DNA of 64,000 nt from Parapusillimonas sp013416435. Lineage in GTDB: Bacteria > Pseudomonadota > Gammaproteobacteria > Burkholderiales > Burkholderiaceae_B. Of the stretch, positions 60,485 to 64,000 are shown piece after piece. Under the pieces are notes generated by a model. That model saw nothing but the letters and a program-made list of their open reading frames with translations. It was not told the origin of the DNA and made no database searches. Where the stretch lies: positions 3,782,001 to 3,846,000 of the forward strand of contig NZ_CP197474.1 in NCBI RefSeq assembly GCF_052180245.1, read 5' to 3'. Positions within the stretch are counted from its first letter, which is position 1; each line of letters starts with the position of its first letter. Position numbers and translations under genes: made by a program.

Positions 60485-61026
60485 GACAAGGCCCGCCCGG
60501 CCAGCCAGGCGGCATGCCGCTCGACGGTGTAGTCGGGCAAGGGCAAACGCGCCGCCAGACGATTGGCGAGCGTGCGCCAGTACGCGGGCGAGACGGCGGC
60601 GGGCGCAATGCCCAGCGCCTCGATGGCATCCATGCGTTGCAGCACGGCGCGTACATTGGCATCGCCTTCAACGTGCAGCAGCAGGCGTGCTCCCGGCTGC
60701 ACGCCGGGGATGCGCTGCGCCGCGTCCAGCGGTGTGCAAGCCTGCATCACCATAAGCTGCCAGCGCACCGTACCATAGTCATTGGCCTGCCAGCGGATGC
60801 GGCATAGCACCGCGCCCGGCAGAAACACCGCCCAGCGCCGCCAGCGGTCCAGCCGCAGCGTGTGTGCCGGTTCACCAAAACGCAGGTAAAGATTGAAGTG
60901 GGGTTCGATTGTGGCCAGCGCCACCCGCGTCAGCGGGGCGCGGTTGGCATGAGGGCGAAGCGCGGCGGAGAGCGGCAGTGATGCCGCCGTGGCCGCACCA
61001 GCGGCAGGCGAAACAAAGCTATTCAT
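60481..61026 (-). CDS. DUF2840 protein
   Basis: A 181-residue protein of the DUF2840 family (LTRVALATIEPHFNLYLRFGEP, GAVLCRIRWQANDYGTVRW, VMQACTPLDAAQRIPGVQPG), found upstream of traF in Tn4371-like ICEs. Its function is unknown. 4-bp overlaps at both ends show it belongs to the parA-traF-rlx operon. Confidence 0.85.
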   Translation of the reverse strand: MNSFVSPAAGAATAASLPLSAALRPHANRAPLTRVALATIEPHFNLYLRFGEPAHTLRLDRWRRWAVFLPGAVLCRIRWQANDYGTVRWQLMVMQACTPLDAAQRIPGVQPGARLLLHVEGDANVRAVLQRMDAIEALGIAPAAVSPAYWRTLANRLAARLPLPDYTVERHAAWLAGRALS

Positions 61027-61307
61027 GGCGTGTCCTCTTTGCGAGGTTCTGGAAACTCCCTATCCAGCAGACCGCGCAGCAGGTCGGCCACCGTCACGCC
61101 TTGCGTGAAGGCCGAGACCTTGATGCGCGCCCGCAGGGCGGGGGTGATGTCCAGCGTCAGGCGAGCGGTGTAGAGATCACCCTTGTTCAGCGTGTCGGCG
61201 TCGCCCTGGCGAATCCACGCCTCAGCGTGCGGATTCGCGGGTGGGCGCGCACCAATGCCCACGCGCTTGGCTGGACGTTTGCTGTTCAGTGGCAGCTTGG
61301 CTGTCAT
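61023..61307 (-). CDS. Ribbon-helix-helix protein after parA (ParB/CopG-like)
   Basis: A 94-residue protein with a C-terminal ribbon-helix-helix-like motif (YTARLTLDITPALRARIKVSAFTQGVTVADLLRGLL) after a basic tail. The ATG at 61307 overlaps the parA stop. Small RHH proteins coupled to ParA often act as the centromere-binding partner, so it may be the ParB-equivalent of the ICE. Confidence 0.8.
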   Translation of the reverse strand: MTAKLPLNSKRPAKRVGIGARPPANPHAEAWIRQGDADTLNKGDLYTARLTLDITPALRARIKVSAFTQGVTVADLLRGLLDREFPEPRKEDTP

Positions 61308-61942
61308 GTCGGCCACCGCAACAGTTCATCGACCAGCGCGGTGATCTCACGCGCCGCCGCGCTATCGGGCGCCGTTTCACGTGCCAGCCGCCCGGCGGCC
61401 ACGCTGTCGGCAAAGACGATCCGCTGGCGAACCTCGGCGTGCAGCGCCGGCAATGGTTGCTCAGCCAGCGCCCGACGGGCTTCGCGTCCGATCACCGTGG
61501 TGCTGACCCGCCGGTTGATGACAAAGGCCGCTTGCAAAGCAGGCCGAAACACCTGGGCCTCGCGGATCAGCACCGCCATCTCAGCGCTGGCCCACAGGTC
61601 GTAGGGGCTGGGTTGCACAGGAATCAGCACGTAATCGGCTGCCAGCAGCGCGGAACGCGCCAAGGCGGCGATTCTGGGCGGACCATCAATAACCACGTGA
61701 TCGGCCCGCTTGGCGAGTTCCGGCGCTTCCTGATGCAGTGTTTCGCGTGCCAGGCCCACGGCGCTGAACAGCCTGGGTAAACCTTGCTGGCTTCTGCGCT
61801 GAGTCCAGTCCAATGAAGAACCCTGCGGGTCGGCATCCAGCAGAATGACTTGCTGACCGCGCAGCGCCAGTTCTCCGGCGATGTGCGTGGCCAGCGTGGT
61901 CTTGCCCACCCCACCTTTCTGATTGAGCAAGGCAACGATCAT
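61304..61942 (-). CDS. parA: ParA-family partition ATPase
   Basis: A 212-residue deviant Walker ATPase (LLNQKGGVGKTTLATHIA, LLDADPQGSS, VVIDGPP). It is a small plasmid-type ParA without an N-terminal DNA-binding domain. The start is the ATG at 61942; the frame stays open far upstream but passes through the origin repeats. It should help maintain the circular ICE form together with repA. Confidence 0.92.
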   Translation of the reverse strand: MIVALLNQKGGVGKTTLATHIAGELALRGQQVILLDADPQGSSLDWTQRRSQQGLPRLFSAVGLARETLHQEAPELAKRADHVVIDGPPRIAALARSALLAADYVLIPVQPSPYDLWASAEMAVLIREAQVFRPALQAAFVINRRVSTTVIGREARRALAEQPLPALHAEVRQRIVFADSVAAGRLARETAPDSAAAREITALVDELLRWPT

Positions 61943-62280
61943 GGCGCAGCCCTCCCATCTGAAAAACCCCTGAGTTCTTCTACTGTCGAGAGTGGCTGTT
62001 TTTTGCCTTGTTGAACGAAATGGTTTTTTCGGCTGATTTCTCCCGTCACGCTGTCGGGTGTTTCCCTTTTCAGGGTCTATCCAACGTGGCGGCGGGTCTT
62101 TATCAATAGTTAGAGTAGTTAAGTTAGATAAGTTAAGGGGCGCGCAAACCCAGTGCTGGCGAGGCTTTGCAGCCGATTGGCACGCCTGATAGCACGATAG
62201 TCCCACGCCCGATAGCACGATACCGGACACGCCTGATAGCACGACACTATCCACAGGGTATTCACAGCTTTTCCACAGAC
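61943..62280. other. Probable replication origin: AT-rich stretch, three iterons, three DnaA-like boxes
   Basis: This 338-bp gap between parA and repA holds no gene. Three 20-bp direct repeats of the form CACGCCYGATAGCACGATA start at 62181, 62204 and 62228 (spacing 23 and 24 bp). Three DnaA-like boxes follow, CTATCCACA (62247), GTATTCACA (62258) and TTTTCCACA (62269), spaced exactly 11 bp, or one helical turn. An AT-rich stretch (62098-62137) could melt first. With repA adjacent, this looks like an oriV for the excised ICE. Confidence 0.8.
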
Positions 62281-63129
62281 TTATCCCCGTGCCATATCCG
62301 GCACGGGCCGAAAGGTCAGCAACTCGCGCCCGCCTTCGGGAATCAACTCGATGCCCAGCACATAACCGGGCAGCGACTGCTTTGCCACCAGGGCGCGCAG
62401 ATCGCAGGCGAAGTCGGCGGGCTTGGCGGTACTGCCGGACTTCTGGTGCAGGTAGCGAAAATCGAAACGCCAGCCCTCCGGCTGCTTGCCGCCGTGCTTG
62501 CGCACCAGGCGGTACAGCCAGCGCTCGATACCGCCCGTGAGCCGGAAGTACGCCGGGTCGATGGTCAGCACCAGGGCGGCATCCAGCACGCCCGCATAGA
62601 ACCAGTCCGGCAGAATCAGTTCGATGCCCAGCGGCTTGCCGCCGGCATCGGCCAGCTCCTTCCATTCGTTGATCCACGAAAACCGATGCAGCCGCCGCCC
62701 CGTGGTTTCGCGGATGGAGGTTGCCACACTGGTCGATTGCAGCCGGTCGAGCGCCGCTTTCAGGCGCTGATAGTCGCGCAAGGAGGTGCCGCGCCCGATA
62801 AAGCGGAGGATTTCGTAAGGCGTGGCGCGTATCCAGCGCGAAGGCGTGATGCCTGCATCGCGTGCCTGCACAATCTGCGACGCGGCCCAGATCAGGATAT
62901 CGGCATCCCAGATCGTGGCAATGCCGTGCTCCTGGGTGCCTTCCACACGGATGGTGACGTTCCCATTGCGAAAGTCGATGGGCGTGTGGCGGCGCGACTT
63001 CGCCAGCGAGAAAAAGGGATACGCCATCAAGTCCTGGGCATCGCGCGGTGCCATATCGCCGGGCAAGGCACGAAACAGGGCAAGCTGCTCCTGTTGCGAT
63101 GCTGGCTGCGCGGCGGGCGAACGAGACAT
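62281..63129 (-). CDS. repA: RepA-type replication initiator
   Basis: A 282-residue plasmid-type initiator (replication initiator protein A family) with LMAYPFFSLAKSRR near the start, ATIWDADILIWAASQI, YQRLKAALDRLQSTSVATS and FSWINEW. Tn4371-like ICEs carry such a repA, which may let the circle replicate briefly. Its stop lies next to three iterons and DnaA boxes, its likely binding region. Expressed leftward after an HTH gene. Confidence 0.9.
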   Translation of the reverse strand: MSRSPAAQPASQQEQLALFRALPGDMAPRDAQDLMAYPFFSLAKSRRHTPIDFRNGNVTIRVEGTQEHGIATIWDADILIWAASQIVQARDAGITPSRWIRATPYEILRFIGRGTSLRDYQRLKAALDRLQSTSVATSIRETTGRRLHRFSWINEWKELADAGGKPLGIELILPDWFYAGVLDAALVLTIDPAYFRLTGGIERWLYRLVRKHGGKQPEGWRFDFRYLHQKSGSTAKPADFACDLRALVAKQSLPGYVLGIELIPEGGRELLTFRPVPDMARG

Positions 63130-63155
63130 GGGGATGGCCGGCAGCGCGCAGACGA

Positions 63156-63440
63156 TTAGCGGCCGTCACGATAATCACCCGCATGGCGTTCGGCGTACTC
63201 CGGGTCGGAAGTCGCTTCATAGCTGCGCGCATCGGCCCAGGTATCCAGATCGGCGATCGCATACATGACGCGCCGACCGAACTTGCGGAACTTCGGGCCG
63301 CCGCCGATCACGCGCTGCTTTTCTAGCGTGCGCGGCGACAGGCGCAGGTAGTCGGCGGCTTCGTCATTGGTGAGGTAGCGTTGGGGCTGCGCGGGCGCAG
63401 TGGCGGGAACGGCGGCAGGCCGTAAGGGTGCTGGTCGCAT
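63156..63440 (-). CDS. Excisionase-like helix-turn-helix protein
   Basis: A 94-residue protein with a MerR/excisionase-type helix-turn-helix (RYLTNDEAADYLRLSPRTLEKQRV...FRKFGRRVMYAIADLDTWA). The start at 63440 follows GGAGG at good distance. Such proteins upstream of repA in Tn4371-like ICEs may regulate replication or act as directionality factors. Confidence 0.85.
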   Translation of the reverse strand: MRPAPLRPAAVPATAPAQPQRYLTNDEAADYLRLSPRTLEKQRVIGGGPKFRKFGRRVMYAIADLDTWADARSYEATSDPEYAERHAGDYRDGR

Positions 63441-63523
63441 GGGGTGAGCCTCCATCGGTTGAGAGCGCCCGGCCACATAGCGAGGCCGGATGGAGACAGT
63501 CTCAACAAAGTCGGGCGACCTGC

Positions 63524-64000
63524 TCAGGGACGTTTTGCAGGGGATGAAGATCGTCCCTGTACAGGCTCGGCCAACTGTGCCAGGCGGCGATAGCCGCCGC
63601 GCATCAGCGTTTCGCCCCGGCGCACCAGGCGACGCATGCGGGCACGCAACGCGCCGTCGGCATGCCAATCGCGGGCCACTGTCTTGGAACCAAACAGTCC
63701 TTCGGCGATGTCGCGCAAGGACGCCCCCGCCAGGGTGGCATCGAGCGCCTGCAAGGTGTGCAGCTCCTGCAAGGCCGATAAAGCGGGCCGGGGCCGCACG
63801 ACGGCAATAGGAATGGCATCGCTGGCCAGGGCCAGCTTGTTCATTTCCAGCGTGAATGCTTGCGCGTACACCAGGGGGTCGGCGCCGGCGCGCACGGCGT
63901 AGACGTAAGCCATGCCGTCGGCCAGGCCAGGGGCGAGCGCAAGCCGCAGACGGCCACCCGGCCAGCGCACCCGCAGCACCAGACGCACGCCGTCATGAAT
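63524..64000 (-). CDS. DUF2285 protein, N-terminus beyond the window
   Basis: At least 159 residues of a DUF2285-type protein (VRWPGGRLRLALAPGLADG, LHTLQALDATLAGASLRDIAEGLFG, DGALRARMRRLVRRGETLMRGGYRRLA). The frame is open to the last base, so the start lies outside. DUF2285 genes are regular members of this ICE family; the helix-turn-helix-like segment SLRDIAEGLFG suggests a regulator. Confidence 0.85.
   Translation of the reverse strand: MHDGVRLVLRVRWPGGRLRLALAPGLADGMAYVYAVRAGADPLVYAQAFTLEMNKLALASDAIPIAVVRPRPALSALQELHTLQALDATLAGASLRDIAEGLFGSKTVARDWHADGALRARMRRLVRRGETLMRGGYRRLAQLAEPVQGRSSSPAKRP

Larger units (their letters stand above)
12586..64000. mobile_element. Integrative conjugative element, Tn4371-like backbone (right end outside window)
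   Basis: Everything from the broken tRNA to the window's edge fits one ICE: a tyrosine integrase, TA pair and AlpA regulator, a full trb-type type IV secretion set with TraG coupling protein, entry-exclusion lipoprotein, DUF3363 relaxase, TraF peptidase, ParA, RepA with an iteron origin, and DUF2285 genes. Known Tn4371-family ICEs share this trb/parA/repA/DUF2285 backbone. About 26 kb of respiratory and redox cargo sits between the LysR gene next to eexN/traG and the relaxase. The left boundary at 12586 is inferred from the tRNA break; an alternative left end at the intact tRNA's 3' end (about 13101) cannot be excluded. Confidence 0.75.

Noticed and set aside
62181..62247. Three regularly spaced repeats as a short CRISPR array
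   Set aside because: Spacers of only 3-4 bp and the position beside repA with DnaA boxes mean iterons, not CRISPR.

Overview
The window is a piece of a GC-rich betaproteobacterial chromosome, most like the Alcaligenaceae (Bordetella/Achromobacter/Pusillimonas group). This is inferred from protein character and from the ffh / CcsA-like / PP0621-like / ampD neighbourhood; no database search was possible. About 12.5 kb of ordinary chromosome is followed by an integrative conjugative element (ICE) that fills the rest and runs off the right edge.

Chromosome (1-12.5 kb): thiS, a BON-LysM protein, ffh, a CcsA-like membrane protein, a PP0621-like protein, ampD, an RraA-like protein, a cluster of five GGGGTCAGACCCC-type palindromes, htpG with a recognisable sigma-32 promoter, and a nitric oxide reductase operon (a 41-aa membrane ORF, a double-length di-haem norC, norB, norQ, norD).

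Junction (12.5-13.3 kb): a promoter and the first 39 nt of a tRNA-Leu(CAA) gene, broken exactly at the end of the anticodon loop. About 200 bp later comes a complete tRNA-Leu(CAA) gene whose anticodon loop is split by a 235-nt group I intron of the Azoarcus/cyanobacterial tRNA type. A P4-like tyrosine integrase follows. My preferred reading is that the ICE inserted into the anticodon loop and carries its own intron-containing replacement tRNA. Because the intron splits the attachment core, that copy should resist the same integrase.

ICE backbone: the conjugation, maintenance and replication genes resemble the Tn4371 family (traG, a CopG-like gene, trbBCDEJLFGI, DUF2274; a DUF3363 relaxase, traF, DUF2840, an RHH gene, parA, repA, an HTH gene, DUF2285), but the integrase is of the tRNA-targeting type. 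Between parA and repA lie three iterons and three DnaA-like boxes spaced exactly 11 bp apart, a probable replication origin. A toxin-antitoxin pair, an AlpA regulator and a sulfide-response set (BigR-like regulator, persulfide dioxygenase, rhodanese) sit between the integrase and trb.

Cargo (about 31.4-57.4 kb): a self-contained respiratory and thiol-redox island. The leftward operon is dsbD, two TlpA-type genes, dsbG, a TSUP exporter, a lipoamide-dehydrogenase-like flavoprotein, a DsrE-like gene and lnt. A two-component system sits in the middle. The rightward operon encodes a cbb3-type oxidase (ccoN, ccoO, a ccoP-like cytochrome), a TsdA-like di-haem cytochrome, a CcoI copper ATPase, thioredoxin and thioredoxin reductase. 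A complete cytochrome c maturation System I operon (ccmABCDEFGHI) follows. Three matches to a YTTAAK-N5-YTTAAK direct repeat, each followed after exactly 10 nt by a -10-like hexamer, precede the dsbD, cco and ccm operons. They suggest one regulon run by the island's own two-component system. Electrons could pass NADPH > TrxB > TrxA > DsbD > DsbG/TlpA/CcmG to make and protect the c-type cytochromes of the island's own oxidase.
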